Origin: Janthinobacterium sp. J1-1
GTDB taxonomy: Bacteria; Pseudomonadota; Gammaproteobacteria; Burkholderiales; Burkholderiaceae_D
DNA length: 64,000 nt
Assembly (NCBI RefSeq): GCF_030944405.1
Contig: NZ_CP132339.1
Span: 5,208,001 to 5,272,000, forward strand
Direction: 5' to 3'
Part shown: positions 28,192 through 37,783 of the stretch, one piece after another
How the letters are laid out: each line of letters opens with the position of its first letter
How positions within the stretch are numbered: the stretch's first letter is position 1
Made by a program: the position numbers and the translations under genes
Notes under the pieces: model-generated
What the model was told of the DNA's origin: nothing
Database searches by the model: none
The model's input: only the letters and a program-made list of their open reading frames with translations

Positions 28192-28280
28192 GCGGCGCAT
28201 GACAATCACAAGACCTGGCGCCTGCGGCACGCGCCAGGCCATATGCGCTTTGATACAAAGTCCGCACAGCATTGTGTCAG

Positions 28281-28330
28281 TTGTAATAAGTTAATTCAAA
28301 GCCGCAAACACCGCCGGCAAGTCGCTATAG
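28281..28330 (+). promoter_or_regulatory. Promoter block shared with the gene at 11476
   Basis: TTGTAATAAGTT at 28281-28292 and CTATAGT at 28324-28330, followed by CCATT, repeat the arrangement at 11378-11428 with spacing of 43 instead of 44 bases. The intervening sequence is not conserved. Confidence 0.5.
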
Positions 28331-28364
28331 TCCATTTCACGCAATCACCGAAATGGAGACGCAC

Positions 28365-29066
28365 ATGAAACCCATCACCTTCTACGCAGCAGCCATGCTC
28401 GCCATCAGCAGCGCGGCCTTCTTGCCAGCGCAAGCCATGGCGCAAAACCAGGTCGGCGTCAGCATTGTCGTCGGCAACGCCCCGCCCCCACCGAGGTTCG
28501 AAAGCGTGCCGCAAGCGCGACGCGGCTATGTCTGGGCGCCGGGCTACTGGAACTGGGACGGCCGGCGCCACGTCTGGAACAACGGCGAATGGCTGCGCGA
28601 ACGCAGCGGCAACCAGTACCGCCGCGCCGAGTGGATACAGGAAAACAACCGCTGGCGCCTGAACCGCGGCGGCTGGGTCACCGTGGCGCAGCCGGTGCGC
28701 TATGAAGAGATCCGCATCGCGCCGCCGCCACCACGCCGCGAAGCCATACCGCGCGCACGCCACGGCTATGTATGGGCCCCCGGCCACTGGGAATGGCGCG
28801 CCCAGCGCTACGACTGGACCCCCGGCGTGTGGATTGCCGAACGTCCAGGCTACGTCTACACGGCGCCAGCCTGGAACCAGCGTGATGGACGCTGGCGCAT
28901 GGAAGAGGCCCGCTGGGCACAGCGTGGCCCGAACGGCGACCGTGACCACGACGGCATCCCGAACCGCCATGACAACAACGACGGCCGGGACCGGGGCAGG
29001 GATAACGACAGGGACGGCGTGCCGAACCGCGATGATCACCGCCCGAATGATCCGCGCCGCTATTGA
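28365..29066 (+). CDS. YXWGXW-repeat envelope protein with calcium-type repeats
   Basis: 233-residue exported protein. TGGAGA six bases before ATG 28365 sets the start, and a signal peptide follows ([21 protein letters not shown]). The body has repeats of [18 protein letters not shown] type, a WxxGxW family seen in betaproteobacterial envelope proteins. The C-terminal 40 residues carry two thrombospondin-3-like calcium motifs ([10 protein letters not shown] and [10 protein letters not shown]). Likely periplasmic or surface-bound. It shares a promoter block with the glycine-zipper gene at 11476. Confidence 0.85.
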   Translation: MKPITFYAAAMLAISSAAFLPAQAMAQNQVGVSIVVGNAPPPPRFESVPQARRGYVWAPGYWNWDGRRHVWNNGEWLRERSGNQYRRAEWIQENNRWRLNRGGWVTVAQPVRYEEIRIAPPPPRREAIPRARHGYVWAPGHWEWRAQRYDWTPGVWIAERPGYVYTAPAWNQRDGRWRMEEARWAQRGPNGDRDHDGIPNRHDNNDGRDRGRDNDRDGVPNRDDHRPNDPRRY

Positions 29067-29085
29067 TCGTTGAGTTGCAACCGGC

Positions 29086-29110
29086 AAGGCCACCGCATGC
29101 GGTGGCCTTT
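29086..29110 (+). terminator. Rho-independent terminator after the YXWGXW gene
   Basis: A perfect 24-base palindrome whose arm is AAGGCCACCGCA is followed by TTTGTCATTTT. It lies 20 bases past the stop codon. Confidence 0.85.
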
Positions 29111-29181
29111 GTCATTTTCCTGCCATATAAATGTAATACAATCGCGCGACGATCAATCAACCTGCGCGGGACATACACACG

Positions 29182-30210
29182 ATGGCGATGGAAACTGCCG
29201 GTTTTACCTATGGCTCGGACACCTCGGGCCTGGTCTGGGGCTTCCTGTTTGGCCGCCAATCACAGCCGCTGGCGCTGGACTCGGACGCCGCGCTGGCCTG
29301 GCTGGCGCCCGGCACGGTACGCCAGCCGAACGAATTCGTCTGGCTGCATTTCAATCTGTCGCACGCGGCCAGCGAAAAATGGCTGCATGCGCACACCCGC
29401 CTGGCCGACGAATTCTATGAAACCCTGCACCAGGGTTCGCGCTCGACGCGCATCGAGCAGGCGGAAAATACCCTGATCGCGGTGGTCAACGACGTGGTGC
29501 ACAATTTCAGCTTCGAAGCATCCGATATTTCCACCATGTGGGCCAGCGTGGCGCAGGACCTGGTGATCACGGCGCGCCGCGCGCCGCTGCAGTCGATCGA
29601 GCGGCTGCGCCAGGCCGTGATCAAGAATCACGAGCCGATACGCTCGTCGGTGGAATTGCTGGTGCATCTGCTGCGCGACCAGGCCGACGTGCTGGTCAAT
29701 ATCGTGCGCGACGCCGTGGCCAGGGTCGACGATATCGAAGACCATCTGCTGGCCGGGCGGCTGGTGCCCAAGCGCGAAGACCTGGGCGCGATGCGGCGCG
29801 TGCTGGTGCGGCTGCAGCGCCTGCTGGCGCCCGAGCCGGCCGCCCTGTTCCGGCTGCTGCAGCGGCCGCCGTCATGGGTGCAGGAACTCGACAGCCTGGA
29901 ACTGCGCCAGTCGACCGAGGAATTTTCGGTGGTGCTGAGCGACATGTCCTCGCTGCAGGAGCGCATCAAGCTGCTGCAGGAGGAAATTGCCGCGCGCGTC
30001 AATGAAGAGAATGGCCGCAGCCTGTATGTGCTGACCATCGTCACGGTGCTGGCCCTGCCGATCAATATCATCGCCGGCATGCTGGGCATGAACGTGGGCG
30101 GCATCCCGCTGGCGCAGCACCCGCACGGCTTTGCCATCATCGTCGCCATTATCCTGACCTTTACGGTGGTGGCGGGATGGCTGGTGGTGCGGATGCAGAA
30201 GAACAGCTAA
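29182..30210 (+). CDS. ZntB/CorA-family divalent metal transporter
   Basis: 342-residue inner-membrane transporter. A large cytosolic N-terminal domain is followed by two C-terminal membrane helices (LTIVTVLALPINIIAGML and FAIIVAIILTFTVVAGWL). The signature GMN occurs in GMLGMNVGGIP at the end of the first helix. FVWLHFNLSH near the N-terminus matches ZntB, so zinc efflux or uptake is more likely than magnesium, though this is inference. The stop codon TAA is also the left target duplication of the MITE at 30208-30371. Confidence 0.88.
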   Translation: MAMETAGFTYGSDTSGLVWGFLFGRQSQPLALDSDAALAWLAPGTVRQPNEFVWLHFNLSHAASEKWLHAHTRLADEFYETLHQGSRSTRIEQAENTLIAVVNDVVHNFSFEASDISTMWASVAQDLVITARRAPLQSIERLRQAVIKNHEPIRSSVELLVHLLRDQADVLVNIVRDAVARVDDIEDHLLAGRLVPKREDLGAMRRVLVRLQRLLAPEPAALFRLLQRPPSWVQELDSLELRQSTEEFSVVLSDMSSLQERIKLLQEEIAARVNEENGRSLYVLTIVTVLALPINIIAGMLGMNVGGIPLAQHPHGFAIIVAIILTFTVVAGWLVVRMQKNS

Positions 30211-30371
30211 GAGCCTATCCCAGTAGTGAGCGTCTTCTGCTTGCAGCTCATCAGGAGCGCGGACAAGGCGCGAGGAGGCCGCATGACGAGCCATGCAACG
30301 ACGAGCAACGCAGTCCCCGCTTCTGAGGGGCGCCAGCAGGGGGCGTATTCATCTACTGGGATAGGCTCTAA
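30208..30371. mobile_element. MITE with 16-base perfect terminal inverted repeats
   Basis: GAGCCTATCCCAGTAG at 30211-30226 is the exact inverse of CTACTGGGATAGGCTC at 30353-30368. TAA flanks both ends (30208-30210 and 30369-30371), consistent with a 3-base target duplication. The 158-base element has no open frame. Terminal sequence and the TNA-type duplication resemble IS5-family elements (IS1031/ISL2 groups), so it is probably mobilised in trans by such a transposase. The left TAA doubles as the stop codon of the transporter gene. Confidence 0.75.
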
Positions 30372-30375
30372 GGGA

Positions 30376-30783
30376 TCAACGGTGGAATTCGCCGGCCCGT
30401 TCCGGCTGGTACAGCAATTCCTCGATGGTGACCTTGACCACGCCGCCCGGCATCGGCCAGGCCATGCTGTCGCCGACCGACAGTCCCAGCAGCGCGCTGC
30501 CGACCGGCGCCAGCACCGAGATGCGGTCAGGCTGGCCATCGACGTCTTTCGGATAGACCAGCGTCAGGCGAAATTCCTCCTTGTTCTCGACCGTGAAGCG
30601 CACGGTCGAATTCATGGTCACCACGGTGGGCGGAATTTCCTGCGGTTCAAGCACGTCGGCGCGGCCCAGCTCTTCGAGCAAGGCGGCCTTGTCGGGTGAC
30701 AGATTATTTCCCAATGCGTATAACAATGTTTCCAGTCGTTCCAGGTCCTGTGACGACAAAATGATTTTTGGTTTTTTTTCCAA
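30376..30783 (-). CDS. rnk: Regulator of nucleoside diphosphate kinase, GreA-like
   Basis: 135-residue cytosolic protein. The C-terminal half is the GreA/GreB-type FKBP-like domain (RISVLAPVGSALLGLSVGD), and the N-terminal part is a short helix instead of the full Gre coiled coil, as in Rnk. TTG at 30783 is the likely start: GAGGA lies a few bases upstream, and the resulting length fits the family; the frame upstream has no ATG with protein-like sequence. Rnk proteins bind RNA polymerase. The gene ends five bases from the MITE. Confidence 0.82.
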   Translation of the reverse strand: MEKKPKIILSSQDLERLETLLYALGNNLSPDKAALLEELGRADVLEPQEIPPTVVTMNSTVRFTVENKEEFRLTLVYPKDVDGQPDRISVLAPVGSALLGLSVGDSMAWPMPGGVVKVTIEELLYQPERAGEFHR

Positions 30784-31282
30784 GATATCCTCGCTGATGA
30801 ATATAAAGGTGGCGGCCGGCTTGAAGCGGCAACAAAGGCCTCGATTATCAGCCCGATTATGGACGAACTTGACAGCCGAGGCCAGAGCGTTTGGGGGTTT
30901 TTCTTTAAAATTTATTAAAATCAAGGAGTTACCGATAAATAACAGTAAAAACCGGGGAAGCCGACCCGAATATAACGTTGCCACGAAGAATTTTATGTTG
31001 CCATGCGCCTCGATCAAGCTTTTTGAAAAGCAGCCTCGGCAACAAAAAAAACAGGCGGACCCAGGATAAGATTAAAATTTGACATTCTTTATTAATATAA
31101 AGATACTCCACATATTTTTGTCGCGGCGACAAAATAGTACGGCCCGCGCTGTACTTTCCTGGCGCGAAATGACAAGATGCCGGCCTTCATGATACGTTGA
31201 GCGTTCCGGCGCACAGCGGTTTTTACCAGACTGGAACCTAAAGTATGGCAGGGCAAGGCAGGATCACACGGGGCCACGCGGC
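30784..31282. other. 499-base AT-rich intergenic region with a 19-base palindrome
   Basis: The stretch from about 30890 to 31140 is much richer in A and T than its surroundings. It holds a perfect palindrome at 31116-31134, arms TTTTGTCGC and GCGACAAAA around one G, a good candidate operator. No open frame with protein-like composition is visible. It separates the divergent rnk and GGDEF-EAL genes and must hold both promoters. Confidence 0.55.
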
Positions 31283-33202
31283 ATGAGGCCGTCCGGGGTG
31301 GGTGACAACATGATGGCAAGCCCTTCGCTGCCATCGGCAAAAATGCGCGGCGACCGCGTGGCCAGGTTCAATCTGCTGGCCGCCGCCGCGCTGATGATGG
31401 TGACCGGCGCGATGCTGGTGCTGTTCCAGTTCCATGCGCTGCAGGGCGCGCTCTTGCGCAGCCTGCAAGTCCATGCGGCCATGCTGGCCACGCCGGTGGC
31501 CGACGCACTGCGCCGGCAAGACCGCCTGGCGGCCGAACAGTTGCTGGCGCCGCTGGCGGAGGTGCCCGCCATCGAGCAGGCGCTGGTCTACACGCCCTAC
31601 GGCCTGCCCTTTGCCCGCTTTGCCCGCAGCGGCAGCGCTATCGCACCGGCGGTGCCCGTGCACGGCATGCACTTTGCCTGGAGTGACGGCAATGCCACCC
31701 TGCTGGCCAGGCTGCCCGGCGGCGGCGCCCTGCTGCTGCGTTCCAGCCTGGCACCGCTGTACCGCAGCCTGATGCAGTCGGCCACCTTCACGGTACTGGT
31801 CAGCCTGTTTGCCTTCTGCGTCGCGGTGCTGATGGTGCGCCGCACCCGCCGCGCCGCGCAGCAGGCGGAAAATCACCTGCATTACCTGGCCCACGTCGAT
31901 TCCGTCACCGAACTGCCGAACCGGCATGAATTCAACGAGGCGATGGCCTATGCGCTGGCGCGCGCGGACCGCCAGGACAGCAGCGTGGGCCTGCTGCTGC
32001 TGGACCTGGACAACTTCAAGATCGTCAACGACACCCTGGGCCACCATTGCGGCGACCACCTGCTCAAGCTGGTCGCCCGGCGCCTGGTGGCGGTGCTGCG
32101 CATTACCGATGTCATCTGCCGTATCGGCGGCGATGAATTCGTCGTCATCGTCGAGCCGGCAGACGACGCCTCCGAAATGGCCAGCGTGGCGCGCAAGATC
32201 CTGGCCATGCTGGCCGAGCCGTTCGCGCTTGACGGCCACCAGCTGCATGTCAGCGCCAGCATCGGCGTCAGCCTGTATCCGTTCGACGCGCGCGACGTGG
32301 CGACCCTGACCCGCAACGCCGACACCGCCATGTACCACGCCAAGCACCAGGGCAAGAACCGCTACGCCGTGTTCAAGGCGGACATGGAGCTGCGCGCCCA
32401 GCGCCGCCTGCGCGTGGAGGCAAACCTGCGCCGCGCGCTGCAGGACCAGGAACTGTATCTGCACTACCAGCCGCAGATCGACCTGCGCAGCGGCCGCATC
32501 GTCGGCGTCGAAGCGCTGCTGCGCTGGAACTGCCGCGAGATGGGCCCCATGAATCCCGCCGAATTCATCGCCGTGGCCGAGGAAAGCGGCGTGATCGTCG
32601 AACTGGGCCGCTGGGTGCTGCACACCGCCTGCCGCCAGGCGGCCACCTGGTGCCAGGCCGGCCTGCTCGATTCACTGGAACATGTGGCCGTCAACCTGTC
32701 GGCCAGCCAGGTGCGCGAACCTGGCCTGATGGACGATATTCGCGCCATCCTGCACGAAACGCAGCTGCCGCGCGGCTTGCTGGAACTGGAAATCACGGAA
32801 GGCGTGATGATGGACGATGTGCCGGCCAACGTGGAACTGATGCGGCGGCTGCAGGAAACGGGGATACACCTGTCGATCGATGATTTCGGCACCGGCTACT
32901 CGTCGATGTCCTATTTGAAGCGCTTGCCGATCGACCAGTTGAAGATCGACCGCAGCTTCGTGCACGACCTGCCCGGCGAAGGCGAAGCGATCGTCACGGC
33001 CATTATCGCGATGGCGCACAGCCTGAAGCTGAAAGTGGTGGCCGAAGGCGTGGAAACGCCGCAGCAGGTGGAATTCCTGCGCCGCGCCGGCTGCGACAAC
33101 GTGCAGGGATTCTATTTTGCCCGCCCGATGACGGCGGCGCAGCTGACGGCGCTGCTGCTCGAGCGCAGGGACTGGAGCAGCAGGACGGTGATGACGGTTT
33201 GA
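31283..33202 (+). CDS. Membrane-anchored diguanylate cyclase/phosphodiesterase (GGDEF-EAL)
   Basis: 639-residue signalling enzyme for cyclic di-GMP. An N-terminal membrane helix (FNLLAAAALMMVTGAMLVLF), a periplasmic domain of about 120 residues and a second helix (FTVLVSLFAFCVAVLMV) precede the catalytic part. GGDEF is intact near residue 282, and EAL near residue 410 with DDFGTGYSSMSYL and KIDRSFV. Both activities are therefore possible. Starts at 31283 and 31310 are open; neither has a strong ribosome site. The sensed signal is unknown. Confidence 0.92.
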   Translation: MRPSGVGDNMMASPSLPSAKMRGDRVARFNLLAAAALMMVTGAMLVLFQFHALQGALLRSLQVHAAMLATPVADALRRQDRLAAEQLLAPLAEVPAIEQALVYTPYGLPFARFARSGSAIAPAVPVHGMHFAWSDGNATLLARLPGGGALLLRSSLAPLYRSLMQSATFTVLVSLFAFCVAVLMVRRTRRAAQQAENHLHYLAHVDSVTELPNRHEFNEAMAYALARADRQDSSVGLLLLDLDNFKIVNDTLGHHCGDHLLKLVARRLVAVLRITDVICRIGGDEFVVIVEPADDASEMASVARKILAMLAEPFALDGHQLHVSASIGVSLYPFDARDVATLTRNADTAMYHAKHQGKNRYAVFKADMELRAQRRLRVEANLRRALQDQELYLHYQPQIDLRSGRIVGVEALLRWNCREMGPMNPAEFIAVAEESGVIVELGRWVLHTACRQAATWCQAGLLDSLEHVAVNLSASQVREPGLMDDIRAILHETQLPRGLLELEITEGVMMDDVPANVELMRRLQETGIHLSIDDFGTGYSSMSYLKRLPIDQLKIDRSFVHDLPGEGEAIVTAIIAMAHSLKLKVVAEGVETPQQVEFLRRAGCDNVQGFYFARPMTAAQLTALLLERRDWSSRTVMTV

Positions 33203-33220
33203 TGGTGGAGCCAACAATGG

Positions 33221-33252
33221 TGTCGGATTAGGCCGAAGGCCGTAATCCGACA
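33221..33252. terminator. Bidirectional hairpin between convergent genes
   Basis: TGTCGGATTA and TAATCCGACA form a perfect 10-base stem around an inner GGCC-GAA-GGCC hairpin. It lies between the GGDEF-EAL stop and the prfC stop. There is no strong T run, so it may be a REP-like repeat that also limits read-through. Confidence 0.55.
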
Positions 33253-33255
33253 ACA

Positions 33256-34956
33256 TCACGCCAATTTGGCCGAATGCTCGCGCGTGGCGTGGAATTTCAG
33301 TTTCGGCCAGCGCTCTTCCGTCAGACGCAGATTCACGCCCGACGTCGCCAGGTAGGCCATGTTGCCGGCCGCGTCGTAGGCCACGTTGTGACCGAGCGCA
33401 TTCTCGAAATCCTGCAGGATGCGCTTGTCGTCGCAGCTGACCCAGCGCGCGCTGCTGATGCTGGTGCCTTCGAACACGGCGTCGACACCGTATTCGTTCA
33501 GCAAACGGCTGGCCACCACTTCGAACTGCAGCACGCCGACCGCGCCCAGCACCAGTTCACCGCCCTGCACCGGCTTGAAGACCTGCACCGCGCCCTCTTC
33601 GCCCAGCTGTTGCAAGCCCTTGTGCAGCTGCTTGATCTTCAGCGGATTACGGATGCGCACCGAGCGGAAGAAGTCCGGCGCAAAGTACGGGATGCCGGTA
33701 AAGGTCAGCAGCTCGCCTTCCGAAAAACTGTCGCCGATCTGCATGTTGCCGTGGTTCGGCAGGCCGATGATGTCGCCCGCGTACGCCTCTTCCACCTGTT
33801 CGCGCGAGGAGGCCATGAAGGTCACCACGTTCGACACCTTGATCTCGCGGCCCAGGCGCAAGTGCTTGACCTTCATGCCGCGCTCGAAACGCCCCGAGCA
33901 CACGCGCAGGAAGGCGATGCGGTCGCGGTGGGCCGGGTCCATATTGGCCTGGATCTTGAACACGAAGCCCGTAAACGGCTGCTCGGCCGGCGCCACCGAA
34001 CGCACGGTGGCGTCACGCTCGCGCGGTGCCGGCGCCCAGTCGACCAGCGCCGACAGAATCTCGCGCACGCCGAAGTTGTTGATGGCCGAACCGAAGAACA
34101 CCGGCGTCTGCACGCCGGACAAAAATTCTTCCAGGTTGAACGGATTCGAAGCGCCATGCACCAGTTCCACTTCCATGCGCAGCTGGTCCATCTCGAGCGG
34201 GAACATCTCCTGCAGGCGCGGGTTGTCGATGCCCTTGATGATCTCGAAGGCGCCGTCGGCCTTTTCCTCGCCGGCCTTGAACAGCATGATCTCGTCGTTC
34301 AGCAGGTGATACACGCCGCGGAAGTTCTTGCCCATGCCGATCGGCCAGGTGACGGGCGCGCACTGGATCTTCAGCACCGATTCGAGTTCGTCGAGCAGGT
34401 CCAGCGGATCGCGCGTCTCGCGGTCCATCTTGTTCATGAAGGTGACGATCGGCGTATTGCGCATGCGGCACACGGCCAGCAGCTTGATCGTCTGCGCTTC
34501 CACGCCCTTGGCCGCATCGATCACCATCAGCGCCGAGTCGACCGCCGTCAGCACGCGGTAGGTGTCTTCCGAGAAGTCCTGGTGGCCGGGGGTGTCGAGC
34601 AGGTTCACCACGTGGTCGCGGAATTCGAACTGCATCACGGACGAGGCCACGGAAATGCCGCGCTGCTTCTCGATCTCCATCCAGTCGGACGTTGCATGGC
34701 GGCCCGATTTGCGGGCTTTCACGGTACCGGCCATCTGGATCGCGCCCGAGAACAGCAGCAGTTTTTCGGTCAGCGTGGTCTTGCCGGCATCGGGGTGGGA
34801 AATGATGCCGAAGGTGCGGCGGCGCTGCACTTCGCGCGCGATCACGGCCGGCGCCTTGCTGCTCGCCGCGGCGGCTGCGGACGGCTCCGCGCCGGCCTCG
34901 ATGTCGGTGGAATCGGGGGTGTTGATGTCGTTCTCGTTGGCCATATTGGTGACCAT
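33256..34956 (-). CDS. prfC: Peptide chain release factor 3
   Basis: 566-residue translational GTPase that recycles RF1/RF2 from the ribosome. G motifs are visible: [15 protein letters not shown] (G1), RGISVASS (G2), DTPGHQDF (G3) and NKMDRE (G4). The chosen start [10 protein letters not shown] has GAGGG upstream; ATG 34944 is an alternative. The N-terminus carries an alanine-rich extension of about 35 residues before the GTPase core. Single-gene unit. Confidence 0.95.
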   Translation of the reverse strand: MVTNMANENDINTPDSTDIEAGAEPSAAAAASSKAPAVIAREVQRRRTFGIISHPDAGKTTLTEKLLLFSGAIQMAGTVKARKSGRHATSDWMEIEKQRGISVASSVMQFEFRDHVVNLLDTPGHQDFSEDTYRVLTAVDSALMVIDAAKGVEAQTIKLLAVCRMRNTPIVTFMNKMDRETRDPLDLLDELESVLKIQCAPVTWPIGMGKNFRGVYHLLNDEIMLFKAGEEKADGAFEIIKGIDNPRLQEMFPLEMDQLRMEVELVHGASNPFNLEEFLSGVQTPVFFGSAINNFGVREILSALVDWAPAPRERDATVRSVAPAEQPFTGFVFKIQANMDPAHRDRIAFLRVCSGRFERGMKVKHLRLGREIKVSNVVTFMASSREQVEEAYAGDIIGLPNHGNMQIGDSFSEGELLTFTGIPYFAPDFFRSVRIRNPLKIKQLHKGLQQLGEEGAVQVFKPVQGGELVLGAVGVLQFEVVASRLLNEYGVDAVFEGTSISSARWVSCDDKRILQDFENALGHNVAYDAAGNMAYLATSGVNLRLTEERWPKLKFHATREHSAKLA

Positions 34957-35341
34957 GATATGGCCCTCGCAAAAAACCCTCGATTTTACAGAAGGAACGC
35001 CCTTCCGTGTGAACTGTTCCACTCTGGCGGACGGCAAATACCGGCGCCGCGTCAAGTGAGGCCAGCCGGACGCCATATTGCATGGCATTAATTAAAGCCA
35101 GCGCTATCACAAAATGTCACACAATGTCGCAAGCATGACGGTCAACAGAACGGTCGTAGGACTGGGACTACAAAGCAACCTCAATTGAGACTACAAAGTG
35201 GCGACTGCTAATCTTATGTTCGCCAATTACATACGCCCTTAAAGTAGCTACATCGCGATCTGCACTGTGCGGTGGGAAAAAATACCCTCCTCCACGACGT
35301 AGCCGACGCACTCCGATGTAAAAAAGCCTGCGAGGAAGAAT
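34957..35341. other. 385-base divergent intergenic region with a 10-base direct repeat
   Basis: GACTACAAAG occurs at 35166-35175 and again at 35189-35198, a 23-base period close to two helical turns. It lies about 150 bases upstream of the Crp-type gene and could bind a regulator, perhaps the Crp protein itself. No coding sequence is visible. Confidence 0.45.
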
Positions 35342-36151
35342 ATGAACCACACTCAACTGAACGCCCCGGTCCAAAAGAACCAGATGCTGCCACACGCCAT
35401 GTCTGTGGCCGGACGCGAGATCAAGCTTGGGTCGCGGATCAGCCTGAGCAGCGCGCAACAGAATGAACTGCTGGGCGCCCTGCCACGCGCCGCGCTCGAA
35501 TCGCTGTTCGAGCACTTGGAACTGGTGGAACTGCCTTTCGGCAAAGAATTGTACGCCTACGGCAACTGCCTGGAATATACGTATTTCCCGACCACCGCCA
35601 TCGTCTCGCTGCTGTACGTGATGGAAGACGGCGCCACCACCGAGATCGCCGTGGTCGGTCATGAAGGCGTGGTCGGCGTGTCGCTGGTGGCCGGTGAACG
35701 CGCCATGTGCACGGCAGTCGTGCAAAGCGCCGGCTACGGCTACCGCCTGAAGACGCAAAGCCTGCGGGAAGCCTTCAACCAGGGCGGCGCCCTGCCCCAG
35801 CTGCTGATGCGCTACACCAATGCCCTGTTCGCCCAGATGGCGCAGAACGCCGTTGGCGGCCGTCACAGCTCGATCGAACAGAAGCTGTGCCGCTGGTTGC
35901 TGGACCGCCTGGACCGCTCCCCATCGAACGAATTGAAGGTGACCCAGGAACTGATCTCGATCATGCTGGGTGTGCGCCGCGAAAGCATTACGGCCGCCGC
36001 CGGCAAGCTGCAGGATGAAGGCCTGATCCACTATCGCCGCGGCAATATCACGGTGCTGGACCGCGCTGGCCTGGAAGACTACGCCGGCGAATGCTACAAG
36101 GTCGCCAAGACCGAATACGACCGCCTGCTGCGCGACGTCGCCCGCTGCTGA
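35342..36151 (+). CDS. Crp/Fnr-family transcriptional regulator
   Basis: 269-residue regulator. An N-terminal cyclic-nucleotide-binding-like domain (LELVELPFGKELYAYGNCLEYTYFP...) is followed by a C-terminal winged helix with VTQELISIMLGVRRESITAAAGKL as the recognition helix. The phosphate-binding arginine pattern of cAMP-binding Crp is not obvious, nor are Fnr cysteines, so the effector is unknown. A GAGGAA ribosome site precedes the ATG. A terminator follows. Confidence 0.87.
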   Translation: MNHTQLNAPVQKNQMLPHAMSVAGREIKLGSRISLSSAQQNELLGALPRAALESLFEHLELVELPFGKELYAYGNCLEYTYFPTTAIVSLLYVMEDGATTEIAVVGHEGVVGVSLVAGERAMCTAVVQSAGYGYRLKTQSLREAFNQGGALPQLLMRYTNALFAQMAQNAVGGRHSSIEQKLCRWLLDRLDRSPSNELKVTQELISIMLGVRRESITAAAGKLQDEGLIHYRRGNITVLDRAGLEDYAGECYKVAKTEYDRLLRDVARC

Positions 36152-36173
36152 TCACGGCAGTTCCACCAGTTAC

Positions 36174-36209
36174 AAAAATGGCCGGACATGCTTGCATGCC
36201 CGGCCATTT
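36174..36209. terminator. Bidirectional rho-independent terminator
   Basis: AAAATGGCCGG pairs with CCGGCCATTTT around the loop ACATGCTTGCATGC, with T runs on both sides. It serves the Crp-type gene and the convergent histidine kinase gene. Confidence 0.85.
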
Positions 36210-36234
36210 TCTTTTGCAGTATCTGGTTCGATGC

Positions 36235-37659
36235 TTACGCTTCGATCTCGTCCGGCTCCGGCGTCAAGGGCAGCGGTATCAGGGCTTCCACGCAGGTGCC
36301 CTTGCCTTGCGGGCCGGGCTTGACGGTCAGGCTGCCACCGAGCAGCAAGGCCCGTTCGCGCATGCCCAGCAAGCCGTGCGACATCGGTTTCTGCAGCGCA
36401 TCTTCGGTAATGCCGATGCCATCGTCGAGCACGCGCAGCACCAGCCCCGTTTCATTGCGTTTCAGGCTGACGCTGACCGTGCCGGCCTTGGCGTATTTCA
36501 GGATATTCGTCAGCGACTCCTGCACGATGCGGAACAGCGCGATGGTCAGGGTGGCCTCGCGGTTGTCGATATGGATGGCGACGTCGGTATCGCAGCGCAC
36601 CGAGCTCATGCGCGCGAAATCCTCGCAATAGCTCTCGATGGCGGCGCACAGGCCCAGATTGTCGAGCAGGCTGGGTCGCAGGTCTTCGACGATGCGGCGT
36701 TTCAGCTCCACCGTTTCAAGCAGGGTGGCCTTGGCGTGGCGCAGCTGCGCGGCCAGTTCGGGGTGGGACTGCGCCAGTTGCTGCGTGACGGCGCCCAGGT
36801 CCATGCTGATCGAGGTCAGGTTGGCGCCTAGCTCATCGTGCAACTCGCGCGCCAGCCGCGCCTTTTCCACTTCGTTAACACTGATCAAATGACGCGACAG
36901 CACGGATAGCTGCTCGGTGCGCCTGGCCACCGTCGACTCCAGCGTGTCATTGGCGTTTTTCAGCGCGAACTCAACCGCCGCGCGGTTCTGGAAGCTGCGT
37001 CGCACCAGCTGATAAAACATGATCAGCACCAGGATCGCCAAGCCGTTGATGCCAATCCCCAGCAACACGGCTTTCTGGTATTCACGGTAAAAGGCGGCGC
37101 TGCCGGCCGCCAGCGCTTCGTTCTGCTCGCGCACCATGATCACCACCTGCAGGCGGATTTCGTCCATGGTGGCACGCTCGTCGCTGACCCTGGCGATATT
37201 GACGATATCTGCCAGGCCGCCCTGCTTGTAGACATTGATGGTCTCGTCGAGGGTCATCATCTTGCGGCGTATCAAGGTCTTGAGCTGGGCCAGGTTTTTC
37301 AGCTGGCTGGGGCTGCCCTGCAGCAGGATTGCCAGGCCCTTCAACTCATTGTCGATTTCGGCGGTGGCGGTGCGGGACGGCCCCAGGTAGGAGTCGGCAT
37401 CGGAAATGAAATAGCCGCGCAAGCTGCTTTCGGCATCGAGCACCAGCACGTTCAGGTATTGCAGGCGGTCAGCCACCTTGGCGCTCTGGGCCAGCAAGGC
37501 ATTCGTGCTCTTCAGGGTTTCGAGGTTGTGGGACAGGCTGAAACCATTGAGCACCAGCAACAAGGCGCAGGTGACACAAAGGATGGTCTTGTACAGAGGC
37601 AGGCGATGATACGGCGCCGGTTCGACGGTGAAATACATCCTGGTGTGCATCCTTGGCAA
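36235..37659 (-). CDS. NarL-type sensor histidine kinase with CHASE3-like domain
   Basis: 474-residue inner-membrane kinase. Helices at about 24-42 and 196-216 flank a periplasmic all-helical domain with YLNVLVLDAESSLRGYFISD, characteristic of CHASE3. The HisKA_3 box ARLARELHDELGANLTS puts the phospho-accepting histidine near residue 274, and the ATPase domain has ESLTNILKYAKAG and LDDGIGI. It is 124 bases downstream of its response regulator gene. Input signal unknown. Confidence 0.9.
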   Translation of the reverse strand: MPRMHTRMYFTVEPAPYHRLPLYKTILCVTCALLLVLNGFSLSHNLETLKSTNALLAQSAKVADRLQYLNVLVLDAESSLRGYFISDADSYLGPSRTATAEIDNELKGLAILLQGSPSQLKNLAQLKTLIRRKMMTLDETINVYKQGGLADIVNIARVSDERATMDEIRLQVVIMVREQNEALAAGSAAFYREYQKAVLLGIGINGLAILVLIMFYQLVRRSFQNRAAVEFALKNANDTLESTVARRTEQLSVLSRHLISVNEVEKARLARELHDELGANLTSISMDLGAVTQQLAQSHPELAAQLRHAKATLLETVELKRRIVEDLRPSLLDNLGLCAAIESYCEDFARMSSVRCDTDVAIHIDNREATLTIALFRIVQESLTNILKYAKAGTVSVSLKRNETGLVLRVLDDGIGITEDALQKPMSHGLLGMRERALLLGGSLTVKPGPQGKGTCVEALIPLPLTPEPDEIEA

Positions 37660-37783
37660 GGTTCAGCGCGGCAGAGAACGCCAGCGCCGGCCAATTATAC
37701 CCCCGCTACAACGTGCCGCCCCGCACGCTATCTGGCCTGCCGGCAAGCAGAAGGAACTCCGGGGCGTGATCGTCCCACCTGCA

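Noticed and set aside
30208..30371. Complete insertion sequence
   Set aside because: Only about 160 bases with no transposase frame; better described as a MITE.
33274..35091. 605-codon plus-strand frame
   Set aside because: Antisense to prfC, whose GTPase motifs are intact on the other strand.
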